A DNA stretch of 64,000 bases from Gimesia chilikensis (GTDB taxonomy: Bacteria; Planctomycetota; Planctomycetia; Planctomycetales; Planctomycetaceae), in assembly GCF_007744075.1 (NCBI RefSeq), contig NZ_CP036266.1, forward strand, positions 7,158,564-7,222,563. The letters are read 5' to 3'. The notes beneath the pieces were generated by a model, which had not been told where the DNA came from, did no database searches, and saw only the letters and a list, made by a program, of their open reading frames with translations. A program made the position numbers and the translations under genes. This document shows positions 35,069 to 43,880 of this stretch, piece by piece. Position 1 is the stretch's first letter; the number at the start of each line of letters is the position of its first letter.

Positions 35069-36151
35069 ATGAGCTACCCGCCTGCCCGACTGTCCCGCCG
35101 GGGTTTTACGTTGATTGAACTGCTGGTGGTGATCGCGATTATTGCCACGTTGATTGCCCTGCTGTTGCCTGCAGTTCAGCAGGCGCGGGAGGCGGCGCGG
35201 CGGAGTCAGTGCAAAAATAACCTGAAGCAGCTGGGGCTGGCGTTACACAACTATCACGACACGCATTCCTGTTTTCCCGCGGGTTATTATTCGTATGGAA
35301 CCAGCGATGGTTCGGGGCCGGGCTGGGCGGAGATTGATGCGAATACCTGGGATGCGGCACCGGGCTGGTCCTGGAGCATGATGCTGCTGCCTTACCTGGA
35401 CCAGGCGAATGTCTATAACGCTCTAGACGTGAACCAGCCCTGCTGGAACCTGGCGAATGCGGGGGCTGTGCAGACAAAGCTGCCGGTCTTTCTGTGTCCG
35501 ACCGCTTCGGGCGGTGATGAGCCGTTCCTGGTGCGGGACGGAGCCGGCAGTCCGCTGTTGAAAGGGGGCGCGCAGCTACTGTTCGGTCGGTCGCATTATG
35601 TCGCCAGCCACGGTCAGGAATCGTGCTGGGGGGAATGCGGGGCGAGTACGACGGGCGTGATCTTCACGGATATTTACACCAAGACAACCAAAACGGTGAC
35701 GATTAACGGCGATGCTTCGAAGGTGGCAGATGGACCGTTCTTCCGTAATTCACGCACACGGATGCGGGACGCCACCGATGGTCTCTCGAATACGATTTTC
35801 CTGGGCGAACACTCTTCGCGACTGAGTGATAAAACCTGGGTGGGTGTGGTGCCGGGGGCGTTTACGCATCCCCAGTTTTCGACACCCGAAAACGGACCGG
35901 ACGCCGCGGCGACACTGTCGCTGGTGCATGCGGGACCTTCGGGAGGCGAGCTGGACATCACCGGGTTCCCGATTATCCATCCGGTGAACTTTCCGACATA
36001 CCATGTGGGGCAGATGTATTCCGAACATGTGGGGGGCGGGCATATCTGTCTGGGCGATGGTTCGGTGCGGTTTGTTTCTGAAAACATTGATCTGCTCCTC
36101 TGGGCGTCGCTCTCGAGTCTGAACGAGGGTGAATTGATTGGGGAGTTTTAA
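35069..36151 (+). CDS. DUF1559 pseudopilin-like protein
   Basis: A 360-residue protein with prepilin-type N-terminus ([20 protein letters not shown]) followed by the canonical DUF1559 opening ([36 protein letters not shown]). The domain ends with the family's [20 protein letters not shown] and GELIGEF. Such proteins are processed by prepilin peptidase and placed in the envelope; their role is unknown although they are among the most numerous families in planctomycetes. Transcription looks tightly controlled by three operator-like palindromes. A lipoprotein gene begins two bases after its stop. Confidence 0.93.
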   Translation: MSYPPARLSRRGFTLIELLVVIAIIATLIALLLPAVQQAREAARRSQCKNNLKQLGLALHNYHDTHSCFPAGYYSYGTSDGSGPGWAEIDANTWDAAPGWSWSMMLLPYLDQANVYNALDVNQPCWNLANAGAVQTKLPVFLCPTASGGDEPFLVRDGAGSPLLKGGAQLLFGRSHYVASHGQESCWGECGASTTGVIFTDIYTKTTKTVTINGDASKVADGPFFRNSRTRMRDATDGLSNTIFLGEHSSRLSDKTWVGVVPGAFTHPQFSTPENGPDAAATLSLVHAGPSGGELDITGFPIIHPVNFPTYHVGQMYSEHVGGGHICLGDGSVRFVSENIDLLLWASLSSLNEGELIGEF

Positions 36152-36152
36152 C

Positions 36153-36464
36153 ATGCCACGTCGAATGTTTTTCTCACTGGTGGTGTTGCTCTGTGGAAGC
36201 CTGCTGCTGTCCGGCTGCGGGTATCCGGAGGTTTCGCCGAAGACGTATGAACTTTCCAAGGCCCTGTATTCGGTCTGTAACCAGAAGAGCACCGAGCGGC
36301 TGGTCAAAGTGCAAGCGCTGATTCAGAGTTCGCTGGAGCAGGAAGAGATCACCTCGCGGGAGGCGGACTGGTTGAACGAGATAATTAAACAGGCGCAGGA
36401 AGGCGAATGGGACGAGGCATTGCGGGAGTCCCGACAGATCATGGAAGATCAGGCGGGGCGGTGA
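36153..36464 (+). CDS. Small lipoprotein coupled to the DUF1559 gene
   Basis: A 103-residue lipoprotein. The ATG at 36153 is one base past the stop of the DUF1559 gene and follows GGGGAG inside that gene, so the two are translated as a pair. The signal MFFSLVVLLCGSLLLSGCG has its lipid cysteine near residue 22. The mature domain is a helical, charged segment (LVKVQALIQSSLEQEEITSR, ADWLNEIIKQAQEGEWDEAL). No known family. Similar short lipoproteins after DUF1559 genes could act as partners. Confidence 0.8.
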   Translation: MPRRMFFSLVVLLCGSLLLSGCGYPEVSPKTYELSKALYSVCNQKSTERLVKVQALIQSSLEQEEITSREADWLNEIIKQAQEGEWDEALRESRQIMEDQAGR

Positions 36465-36511
36465 GCTGGTACCGCTCGGGGGGTGAGAGCGGTTCGTGAC
36501 TGGAATTGTTT

Positions 36512-36692
36512 ACTACCACGAAAAACACGAAAGACACGAAATTTTCTGGTGGGTGTGATTTACCTGTGATGGGTTGAATTACGGGCGGCTTGTGTTTTGT
36601 CGCCCAGGGTTGGGACCTGTTGATTCATTCAACCTTACACTGTCAGTTTCCTGCTCGCTGCGCTCGGCTCGAATTGCATTCGGGCTTACCTG
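36512..36692. repeat. Mosaic intergenic repeat, block 3
   Basis: Module A (36512-36542, ACCACGAAAAACACGAAAGA), a GGTTGAATTACGGGCGGCT element shared with blocks 2 and 5 (from about 36573), CCCAGGGTTGGG, and module C (36640-36692: CTGTCAGTTTCCTGCTCGCT then CGGCTCGAATTGCATTCGGG). Module D is absent. A and C keep the same order and roughly the same spacing as in block 2. Confidence 0.85.
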
Positions 36693-36766
36693 GTTATGTG
36701 ATCGGAATGGTGCTCGCCACCGGTGAGTGGGATCAGCGCTGGAGATTAAACCGGTGGCCAGGTAGC

Positions 36767-36817
36767 GTTTCTTAATTCGGATGCTATATACCAAAGACGT
36801 TTCAACCGGGGCTAACG
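36767..36817. repeat. Module G of the repeat family, first copy
   Basis: About 50 bp (GTTTCTTAATTCGGATGCTA, then ACCAAAGACGTTTCAACCGG and GGCTAAC) repeated with about 85% identity at 37298-37348. Confidence 0.75.
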
Positions 36818-36949
36818 CCCTGCGGCTAATTTTCTTTTCTGCTGCAGAAGTCCTGAAACAAGAGCAACAGCATACCCTCGGCCACGGTGGATACTTACAT
36901 AGCTAACGCTGTCGACCTTATGATCACGTAGAAAACTATTAAATAAACG

Positions 36950-37153
36950 CTACCTAGCGCCGTGCCGCTCAGGGTTGGTTGGTCAACTTTGTTCCTGCGA
37001 GGGATTGACCGATCTGGATTCTCGCCAGGCGGGCGGACACGTGGGTCCGCACCTTACGAAGAGGGTTGGTGGGCTGGATCTCAATTGAATCATTGTGCTG
37101 TGACCTCCTGTTGTCTGCGGCAATCTCGGATTGCATCTGAGACCACCCGGCGC
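36950..37153. repeat. Mosaic intergenic repeat, block 4
   Basis: Starts with CTAGCGCCGTGCCGCTCAGG-GTTGG, also seen at about 37932. Module E (37023-37075) is GCCAGGCGGGCGGACACGTG then GGTCCGCACCTTACGAAGAG and GGTTGGTGGGCTGG. Module D's second half follows (37097-37150: GTGACCTCCTGTTGTCTGCG, then CTCGGATTGCATCTGAG, a decayed hairpin, and ACCACCCGG). Confidence 0.8.
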
Positions 37154-37297
37154 GCTTTTCATTGATCGCTGCTGGCGATTCTCTCTTTTCACCGGTGTTG
37201 AATAATCACTGGTTTTATTTTCTCTGTCCTCGCTGGTGCCGATGCGTAGGATTTCTGTTTGTGCTGTTTTGGGATCGCGTTGCCGGTGCCGGGTCGT

Positions 37298-37348
37298 GTT
37301 TCTGAATTCAGATGGCAGATACCAAAGTCGTTTCAACCGGGGCTAACA
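37298..37348. repeat. Module G of the repeat family, second copy
   Basis: GTTTCTGAATTCAGATGGCA, ACCAAAGTCGTTTCAACCGG and GGCTAAC, matching 36767-36817. It lies just upstream of the probable gene remnant. Confidence 0.75.
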
Positions 37349-37405
37349 GATTGCTCTGGTTGGGAGCGTTTCTGAACTTAGCTTCGATGCGAGGGGAGCA
37401 TTCTC

Positions 37406-37850
37406 ATGGAAAGAACCTGTTTTGTTTTCTGGATGATGCAATTGCTGTCGGGCATGGTTTTGTTGTCTTGTCATGCTGCTGATTCTGTTGAAGGGCACGG
37501 GGGAGTCAAGACAGAATTTTGTCCCAATGTGGCCGGATTTTGTCCTGGTGTGTCCGGGATTTTGTCTCAGTCTGGCCGGGGTTTGTCCGCAAGTGCCCTG
37601 CCCTGCGGGCGATTATTTCGCAGGGGTGCGCAGTGTTCCGGTGAAAAGCAGGTGAAGAGTGCGGGGGTTGGTGGTGCAGATGTGAGAGTTGTGCGGGAGA
37701 TGCAGTGCTCAGAAGACGCGCCTCGCGCGCGAGCCAGATGGGAACCAGGATACGATTTGGAAGGCGTGGTTCAAGGTCAGTCTGTTCAGGCGGTGGTGGA
37801 TTTTCAGTGGGAGAGGATGCTGGATCGCAGGTGGAGTTCTTTTCTACCAC
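37406..37850 (+). pseudogene. Possible gene remnant with a signal-peptide-like start
   Basis: An ATG at 37406 preceded by GGGGAG eight bases upstream begins MERTCFVFWMMQLLSGMVLL, a credible signal peptide ending near CHAAD. Immediately after, at 37514, the frame runs into a 21-22 bp tandem repeat and then into repeat modules, giving low-complexity Cys/Gly/Arg-rich translation with no domain. The frame stays open to 38206 only by passing through repeat block 5. I read it as the start of a decayed or truncated secreted-protein gene. It could also be pure chance. Confidence 0.3.
37514..37594. repeat. Short minisatellite, 21-22 bp unit, about 3.5 copies
   Basis: Units: GAATTTTGTCCCAATGTGGC-C (37514-37534), GGATTTTGTCCTGGTGTGTC-C (37535-37555), GGGATTTTGTCTCAGTCTGG-CC (37556-37577), then a partial GGGGTTTGTCCGCAAGT. 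The core ATTTTGTC is kept in the three full units. Confidence 0.8.
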
Positions 37851-38197
37851 GAAAGGCACGAAAATTCCTGGTAGAGACAATCACCTGTGTTCGATTGTGG
37901 GAACTGGTGAAGTTGGTTGAGTTACCGGCGGCTAGCGCCATGCCGCTCAGGGTTGGGGGCCTGCTTCACCATTCGACTTTTGCACTGTCAGTTTCCTGCT
38001 CGCTGTGCTCGGCCCGAATTTTTCAGGTTTCACTCCGGCCCCATTCGAATGCGACTCTTGATTGTTCTCTGCCAGGCGGGCGGACACATAGGTCCGCACC
38101 CTACAATGAGGGTTGGTGGGCTGGTTCAGGATCCCGAGTTTGTGCTGCGACCTCTTGTTGCCTGCGGCAATCCCGGATTGTATCCGGGCCCCCCCAA
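37850..38197. repeat. Mosaic intergenic repeat, block 5 (fullest copy)
   Basis: Order A-B-C-E-D: ACCACGAAAGGCACGAAAAT (37850-37869); GGTTGAGTTACCGGCGGCTA with GCGCCATGCCGCTCAGGGTT (37914-37957); CTGTCAGTTTCCTGCTCGCT (from 37985); GCCAGGCGGGCGGACACATA with GGTCCGCACCCTAC and GGTTGGTGGGCTGG (38071-38125); and GCGACCTCTTGTTGCCTGCG with the hairpin CCCGGATTGTATCCGGG (38148-38190). It ends 22 bp from the sulfatase stop codon. Confidence 0.85.
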
Positions 38198-38218
38198 GGT
38201 ACGTAATACAGAAGTTGA

Positions 38219-39805
38219 TCAGCGAGTTTCGGGGCGGAACTGTTTTTGCCAGGCTTTGGGTTTGACGCTGATGTCGGTGTTGTCTTTGTAGGATTTGCGG
38301 AGGTCGGTGAGTTGGGTTTTGAGCTTGTTAATCGTGTCCTGGTAAGCGGGATTGCCGTACTGGTTGGTCATCTCCTGGGGGTCGTTCTGCAGATCGTAGA
38401 ATTCCCATTCGTCGAATTCGTAGAAGCGGATCAGTTTATAGCGGGGAGTGCGGATGCCGAAATGTTTGGCGACTTTGTGGACGCTGGGGAAATCGAAATA
38501 GTGGTAGTAGAGGGAATCGCGCCACTCGGGGTTTTCCCCTTTAAGAAGCGGTACGAGCGAACGGCCCTGCATGTCGTCGGGGATGTCGGCACCGGCGATG
38601 TCGAGGAAGGTTTCCGCGTAGTCGAGGTTCTGGACCAGGTTGGTGTTGACGGTGCCGGGCTGGGTGACGCCGGGCCATTTGACGATCAGCGGCATGCGGA
38701 AGGATTCTTCGTACATCCAGCGTTTGTCGTACCAGCCATGATCGCCGAGGTAGAAGCCCTGGTCGGAGGAGTAGACGATGATGGTGTTTTTATCGAGTCC
38801 GGTTTCCTTGAGCCAGGCGAGCATGCGGCCGATGTTTTCGTCGACACCTTTGATGCAGCGGAGGTAGTTCTTAATGTAGCGCTGGTATTTCCAGCGGACG
38901 AGATCTTTGCCGGTGAGATTCGCTTTGCGCAGGGCTTCGTTTTTGGGATCGAAGGCAGCGTTCCAGGCTGTGAGCTGTGCGGGTGTCATGAACTGCAGAT
39001 TGCGGAAGCCGGATTTGTCGAGCGACTTGCCGGCGTTGGGATCCCAGCCTTCCAGCCTGGGACCGAAGTTGTCGTAGACCAGGTTCATGTAGTTTTCGAT
39101 GGACATCTCGGCGTGCCGGGCCGGGCTGGCGTTGTCTTTCCAGTCATCGAAGAGGGTGCTCGGCTCGGGGATGGTGATGTCGTCGTAGAGATGCAGATGG
39201 CGGAGCGCGGGCATCCAGGTGCGGTGGGGCGCCTTGTGCTGGCACATGAGCATGAAGGGTTTGCCGGAGTTGGCGTTCTGCTTGAGCCAGTCGAGTGCCA
39301 TGTCGGTGACGATGTCGGTGCAGTAGCCTTCGATGCGTTCGCGTCCCTGGGCGGATTTGAATTCGGGATTGTAGTAGTAGCCCTGCCCCGGGAGGATCTT
39401 CCAGAAGTCGAAGCCCTGGGGATCGGAGGTGAGGTGCCACTTACCGATCATGGCCGTTTTGTAGCCGGCTTTCTGCAGGAGTTTGGGAAAGGTCTGCTGA
39501 TCGCCGTTGAAGCGGTTGCCGTTCCGCATGAAGCCATTGATGTGGCTGTGTTTGCCGGTGAGGATGACGGCGCGACTGGGTCCACAGATGGAATTCGTGC
39601 AGAAGCTGTTCTGGAAGAGCATGCCTTCGGAGGCGATTTTGTCGATGTTGGGCGTCGGGTTGATCTTTGCCAGCATTCCCTGGTAGGCACCGATGGCGTG
39701 AGGCGCATGATCGTCGGTAAAGAGAAACAGGATGTTAGGTCGATCAGCAGCATGAGCCAGCGAAGAGAGAGCAAGACTGCAGAGCAACACGAGCGCGCGA
39801 ATCAT
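38219..39805 (-). CDS. Type I sulfatase (iduronate/choline-sulfatase-like)
   Basis: A 528-residue exported sulfatase; the signal peptide ends near residue 19 ([11 protein letters not shown]). The metal-binding [18 protein letters not shown] opens the domain, and [12 protein letters not shown] carries the C-x-P-S-R signature whose cysteine is converted to formylglycine. [20 protein letters not shown] and [20 protein letters not shown] supply further active-site residues. It removes sulfate esters, most likely from marine polysaccharides or related compounds; the exact substrate is unknown. The C-terminal subdomain (YELI-like [20 protein letters not shown]) is complete. It has no partner sulfatase-maturase gene in the window. 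Confidence 0.93.
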   Translation of the reverse strand: MIRALVLLCSLALSSLAHAADRPNILFLFTDDHAPHAIGAYQGMLAKINPTPNIDKIASEGMLFQNSFCTNSICGPSRAVILTGKHSHINGFMRNGNRFNGDQQTFPKLLQKAGYKTAMIGKWHLTSDPQGFDFWKILPGQGYYYNPEFKSAQGRERIEGYCTDIVTDMALDWLKQNANSGKPFMLMCQHKAPHRTWMPALRHLHLYDDITIPEPSTLFDDWKDNASPARHAEMSIENYMNLVYDNFGPRLEGWDPNAGKSLDKSGFRNLQFMTPAQLTAWNAAFDPKNEALRKANLTGKDLVRWKYQRYIKNYLRCIKGVDENIGRMLAWLKETGLDKNTIIVYSSDQGFYLGDHGWYDKRWMYEESFRMPLIVKWPGVTQPGTVNTNLVQNLDYAETFLDIAGADIPDDMQGRSLVPLLKGENPEWRDSLYYHYFDFPSVHKVAKHFGIRTPRYKLIRFYEFDEWEFYDLQNDPQEMTNQYGNPAYQDTINKLKTQLTDLRKSYKDNTDISVKPKAWQKQFRPETR

Positions 39806-39942
39806 GAAAGCACCTATGGGTTAGATCGGTATCAAAATTATGGAGGCGGGTGTTTTCAGGATAGCGGCTGGCGGGGGCAGATGCCAGTCGATATGCGGCG
39901 GGAAGCCGGGAGGGAATTTGTTTGGGAGATTAAGGAAATACG

Positions 39943-40167
39943 TCAGTCGGCGGGGTCGTCATCCCCCTTGAGGACGATGGCCAGGAACATGGGAATCAGG
40001 ATGATCAGGCAGAGGCCAAAGAAAATGGCGTAAGCGGGAATGTCGGGAGTAGCGAAGATGAAAATCGTCATTCCGAGCTGGAAGAAGAGGTAGAGGAGGA
40101 ACGCCAGACTGGCGAGACCAATGCTGATGAAGAGCGTGAGATGCAGAATTCGTTTGCGGCGTTGCAT
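39943..40167 (-). CDS. Small two-helix membrane protein
   Basis: A 74-residue protein with a basic start (MQRRKRILHLTLFISIGLAS), two membrane helices (about 9-36 and 44-66) and an acidic end (KGDDDPAD). No family recognised. It lies between the sulfatase and another small membrane protein, all on the minus strand. Confidence 0.65.
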   Translation of the reverse strand: MQRRKRILHLTLFISIGLASLAFLLYLFFQLGMTIFIFATPDIPAYAIFFGLCLIILIPMFLAIVLKGDDDPAD

Positions 40168-40188
40168 GATGATAGCATTTGAATTGAC

Positions 40189-40455
40189 TCAGGAAGTGAC
40201 GGTCTCCACAGTTTCCGGTTCGGGCTGGGGAGCGGAGGTTTCTTTGAGCAGTTTGAGGGCTTTGATCAGACGATCCTCGCTGTTGGCATCAGCGGTAAAG
40301 AGCACAAGCATCGCCAGAGAAACAGGATCTAATTCCCTGTTGAAAATAAACTGGCCAAGTAAAACCAGGGCGAACAGCCCCATGATGAAGTATTTTCGAA
40401 TCAGATCTTTCTTCAATGTCTTGAGAAATAGATCAAAAGGCTGTTCCTGAAGCAT
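40189..40455 (-). CDS. Small membrane protein, unknown function
   Basis: An 88-residue protein from the ATG at 40455, which follows GGGAG by eight bases. One or two hydrophobic helices (YFIMGLFALVLLGQFIFN and PVSLAMLVLFTA), a charged helix and a Pro/Glu/Thr-rich tail (APQPEPETVETVTS). No family recognised. It lies 137 bp past the 3' end of the M56 peptidase gene on the same strand, with the other small membrane protein gene 22 bp further on. Confidence 0.6.
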   Translation of the reverse strand: MLQEQPFDLFLKTLKKDLIRKYFIMGLFALVLLGQFIFNRELDPVSLAMLVLFTADANSEDRLIKALKLLKETSAPQPEPETVETVTS

Positions 40456-40591
40456 GATTTGTTTCTCCCGTTTGTAAAATCGGTCTTCGTGCCAAACTAT
40501 GACGATGAATCGTGCTATTTCTAATTCTATCCATTGAAGCTTCCGATTTACAGGAGAAGTCAAATGTGAGGCGGAGTTTAAGAAATGTCTC

Positions 40592-42814
40592 CTATTTGGG
40601 CTCATCGAGAATACGAACTTTGAGCATCACGTATTGAAAGAGTTTCTGCTGAAATGCAGGAGGGATACAAATGAGTAAGGTCTGTTCGTCTTTCAGACTG
40701 GATGTAACAGTAATACTCCTGCGAATGACCCGGGGGATTTGAATGGTCCTTTCTTTTCCAGCGATCTGGGTCGTGTATAAGTTGACATCCACAATCTGGC
40801 TCAGCTCGATCAGCCCTCTGAGATTGACTTCGGAACCTTCGTCCGAGATGACGGTCCGGAATGTGAGGTTTCTGCCATCGTCAATGACTTTTATTTTGGG
40901 TTTGAGTTCCGCATTTTCATTTTTCTGGAGTCCAATGACAAACGGACGCTGGACGATGTCGGAGACAGAGGCACGTTGCCCGTTAAACACAGTTACCTTG
41001 GGTGCATACAGCAGATTGCTGCGCTCATCACTCTGTGCCATGCGAATAAAGTGGGTTTCCTGGGCTTTCGTCAATACAGCGACGCGCACCGGGATAAATT
41101 CTTCGACAATCGCACTGGCCTGGACAAGCGGTTCGTTTGAATCTGTCAGACTTTCAAATTGCGTGCGAGATTCGGGCGCAACATCCGCTTCCAGTGCACT
41201 CCATGTGAAATTCGACCGGGCAACAATATCAGCAGACAATTCTGCGAAACGGGTTTCCAGCGAGATCTGTCCCAGGCCGCTCTGTTTCCAGGCACGGAGT
41301 TGCTGCCCCAGTTCTTCGTGGAGAAAACTGGATGCGTAAACGACGAGCCGATTTTGCTTATCGTACTTTGCATAAGCCTGCTCGGCTGACTTTCCAACGG
41401 GCCAATACTTATTGTTTTTTATTTTCAGAAGGAAATCGATGTGTCCCAAGAGGTACTGGCGGGACTGTTCTTTAGAAATCGAGCGTTCCTCAGATATTTT
41501 CTCGATCACTTGATCGACTTTAATTTTTTGCGTGTAAAGCGGCTCAAAAGTTGTATTGGATACAGGCTCGGGCAAAGGGAGTTCCGCAGACCAGTTCGGT
41601 TGGCGTTCATATCCCCCCTGCTGCTGTTGCTGGACGGTGGAATCATTTACATCCGCCAGCCCGGTCGCAGCGCAGAGGGTGATGACGATGATGACGGCTG
41701 TTGTGTGCAGCGGGTGGACTTTTACTGTTGCGCTACGGAGTGCCTTTAGCCGGTTGGCCAGGGACCGTTTGCGGAAGGGGGACTTCAGAAATCCGAGGAG
41801 CGAGACGGGGAGGGAGATGCGCCAGCGGGAGCCGGGATCGCGTTGTGCGAGTGTGAGCAGGAGCTCGCTGAACTCGCGGGAAGGATCAGAGTTTGTATCG
41901 TGGTCCTGCTGTTCTCGCCAGCGGAGGACCATGGCATCGCGGGACTGTTCGCGGAGGCTGCTGTAACGGGTGGCTGCCAGCCAGTAGAGGGGATTCCACC
42001 AGTGGAACAATTTCAAGCCGAACAAAAACCAGTTGACCCATAGGTCCCGCCGCTTAAGATGCGCCAACTCGTGAAACATGATGAGCTCAAGTTGACTGTC
42101 GCTCAGCTCTGCGAGATCGGTGGGGAGCAGCAGTTTTGGATGCAGGGCTCCCATGACGGAGGGCTGGGATATGTCGTCTGTAACAATCACCGGAACAGAG
42201 CGGCGAAAATAGACCTGCTGACAACAAGTATTCCAGAGTCGCAAAAGTCGTAGATCTGTGGAAATGGGAAGACGATTTATTTTTCGAGTAAACTGCCAAT
42301 GTGTGACCAGCATCCGCGTGAGAATGAAGAGGGCTCCGATGAACCAGAATGGCGGGAGGATCCGCAGGAACCATTCGAGAAAGGAAATAAGATAATCCAG
42401 AAGTGTTTCGGTGAAACTGACTTCAGGGGGTTTGGGTTCCGGGAACTGGATTTGATGCATGGGGGGGACATCTGCCATGGTCGTCGCGTTGGTATCAATC
42501 ATCGGCCAGGGTTCGGGAGCATAAGCATCACGGGGCGGTTCAGCGGGGGTCGATTCTTCCATGAATTCCACGAACAGATTCGTCAGGCTGTAGGAACTCT
42601 CGGGAGCATAACCATAGGGCAGGGCAAGTCGGATGAGGACCAGGGCCCAGAGCAGTCCCATCTGGCCGGCGGTCAGCCATTTTCGTGCGAAGAGGTTGAT
42701 TAACAAAACGAGACCCGCCAGCAGACCGGCGATCATGGTGGGGATGATTAACAGTTCCAGGATTTGATCGGTAATTTCAACATAGAGATCTGAAGCCAAC
42801 AGGAATCCATTCAT
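40592..42814 (-). CDS. M56 (BlaR1/MecR1-type) membrane peptidase with secretin-like C-terminus
   Basis: A 740-residue membrane sensor-protease. Residues 1-390 form the M56 domain: N-terminal helices, a helix near 150-172, the zinc motif HELAHLKRRDLW (His248, Glu249, His252), a downstream LREQSRDAMVLR helix, and a last helix near 370. Beyond it there is no penicillin-binding domain. Instead residues about 520-738 resemble the beta domain of secretins: GQISLETRFAELSADIV, NLLYAPKVTVFNGQRASVSD, IVQRPFVIGL and then NLTFRTVISDEGSEVNLRGL. It follows a BlaI-type repressor gene by two bases; the known logic is that the peptidase is activated by a signal and inactivates the repressor. What the secretin-like part senses is unknown. 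Confidence 0.85.
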   Translation of the reverse strand: MNGFLLASDLYVEITDQILELLIIPTMIAGLLAGLVLLINLFARKWLTAGQMGLLWALVLIRLALPYGYAPESSYSLTNLFVEFMEESTPAEPPRDAYAPEPWPMIDTNATTMADVPPMHQIQFPEPKPPEVSFTETLLDYLISFLEWFLRILPPFWFIGALFILTRMLVTHWQFTRKINRLPISTDLRLLRLWNTCCQQVYFRRSVPVIVTDDISQPSVMGALHPKLLLPTDLAELSDSQLELIMFHELAHLKRRDLWVNWFLFGLKLFHWWNPLYWLAATRYSSLREQSRDAMVLRWREQQDHDTNSDPSREFSELLLTLAQRDPGSRWRISLPVSLLGFLKSPFRKRSLANRLKALRSATVKVHPLHTTAVIIVITLCAATGLADVNDSTVQQQQQGGYERQPNWSAELPLPEPVSNTTFEPLYTQKIKVDQVIEKISEERSISKEQSRQYLLGHIDFLLKIKNNKYWPVGKSAEQAYAKYDKQNRLVVYASSFLHEELGQQLRAWKQSGLGQISLETRFAELSADIVARSNFTWSALEADVAPESRTQFESLTDSNEPLVQASAIVEEFIPVRVAVLTKAQETHFIRMAQSDERSNLLYAPKVTVFNGQRASVSDIVQRPFVIGLQKNENAELKPKIKVIDDGRNLTFRTVISDEGSEVNLRGLIELSQIVDVNLYTTQIAGKERTIQIPRVIRRSITVTSSLKDEQTLLICIPPAFQQKLFQYVMLKVRILDEPK

Positions 42815-42816
42815 GT

Positions 42817-43188
42817 TCAACGTTCCTTCTCATCGAGTATGCGGCGGAGTTCTGCGATGTCCTGTGCAGAGAGTTTTGTATGTTGCATGAAGTGAGCGAG
42901 GAGCGGGCCGGGTTCACTTTCGAAGACCCGGTCGAGAAAGGCACGGCTGGCCTGTTTGACGCAGGCCGAGCGTTTCGCTCGAGAGCGGTAGACATAGCGG
43001 TTGCCCTGCTGTTCGAAGGTGAGTACCTCTTTTTTGACGAGGCGATGCAGCATGGTTTTGATGGTGGCCGGGGCCCAGTCAGTCTGGGCGGACAAGCTGG
43101 CGACAATCTCCTGGGCGGTCAGCGGCTGGCCGTCCCAGATGACATTCATCACCTGCCATTCGGCATCGGAAATGGAAACCTGACTCAT
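42817..43188 (-). CDS. BlaI/MecI/CopY-family repressor
   Basis: A 123-residue winged-helix repressor: ISDAEWQVMNVIWDGQPLTA, EIVASL, APATIKTMLHRLVKKEVLTF (recognition helix and wing) and a C-terminal dimerisation helix. It is cleaved or released by its partner M56 protein in the classical systems. Two perfect TACAnnTGTA boxes lie 26-51 bp upstream of its start codon, the operator type of the CopY/BlaI group, so it is probably autoregulated. Confidence 0.93.
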   Translation of the reverse strand: MSQVSISDAEWQVMNVIWDGQPLTAQEIVASLSAQTDWAPATIKTMLHRLVKKEVLTFEQQGNRYVYRSRAKRSACVKQASRAFLDRVFESEPGPLLAHFMQHTKLSAQDIAELRRILDEKER

Positions 43189-43213
43189 ATTATGTAACTC
43201 CTCGAATATCGTT

Positions 43214-43239
43214 TACACTTGTAATTAACTACATTTGTA
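43214..43239. promoter_or_regulatory. Twin TACAnnTGTA operator boxes
   Basis: TACACTTGTA (43214-43223) and TACATTTGTA (43230-43239), start-to-start spacing 16 bases. Both match the cop-box/BlaI operator core TACAnnTGTA exactly and lie directly upstream of the BlaI-type gene. Confidence 0.78.
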
Positions 43240-43880
43240 AACGGCGTCAAGAGGAAGCCCATTGAAACCAGGCGGGAATGCAGCCCGTGGAATGTCATGC
43301 TAATTCGAAAGAGTGAGCCAGTATCAGCTTATGAATTTCGACGTAAAACTGAATTTTTGGAGAAGAAAGGAATCGATGTTTCAGAAACTTTACAGGTGGT
43401 GTGCTTGCGAGCAAGGAGTGTCAGGGCAAGCGTTTTTGAGTCGTCTAAAGTGATGAACAATGCGTGAATGTAGGACAAAATGGGAAGTAATGTCGGAGCT
43501 CGGGTTGTGGTCAGGGGGGGAATTCACTACAAAAGAGACGTGGAATTAGTCGCTTTCGCGGGAAATTGTAGTCCCGGGAAGCCGTTAGTTGATTGCTTCA
43601 ACTCGTCCACCCCGTTTCACACAATGTGCTCCCTGAATCAATTCAGCGCAGCTTTGAAAGGTTCTGTTTGAAGTAAACAGATAACAGATTGTGTCATGAA
43701 ACTCTGTCTTTCCGGGATCTTTTGAGGTCAGGACGGGAAGGCGGGCCCGCTTTAGCACTCGAGCGAACTGTTTCCTGTGCGCCCCTGTTCCATGTCGGCA
43801 TGGATCGTCTGCAGACGAATACGTTCATCGTCCAGACTGACCGTGCGGATTCCACTTTGAAAGAGATGTCTGGAGTATTG
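43240..43880. other. Long divergent intergenic region
   Basis: About 640 bp between the BlaI-type gene and the SulP gene. Apart from the operator boxes at its left end I see no hairpin with a T-run, no repeat shared with the mosaic family, and no convincing gene; short frames here have no recognisable features. Confidence 0.45.

Noticed and set aside
38246-40033. A 595-residue plus-strand open frame opposite the sulfatase gene
   Set aside because: It mirrors the sulfatase on the other strand, has the Val/Gly/Asp-rich composition typical of antisense frames in GC-rich genes, and contains no domain or signal. The sulfatase has intact catalytic motifs.
43480-43671. A 63-residue frame before the SulP gene
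   Set aside because: No ribosome-binding site, no hydrophobic segment, no known motif; it lies in an otherwise gene-free region.
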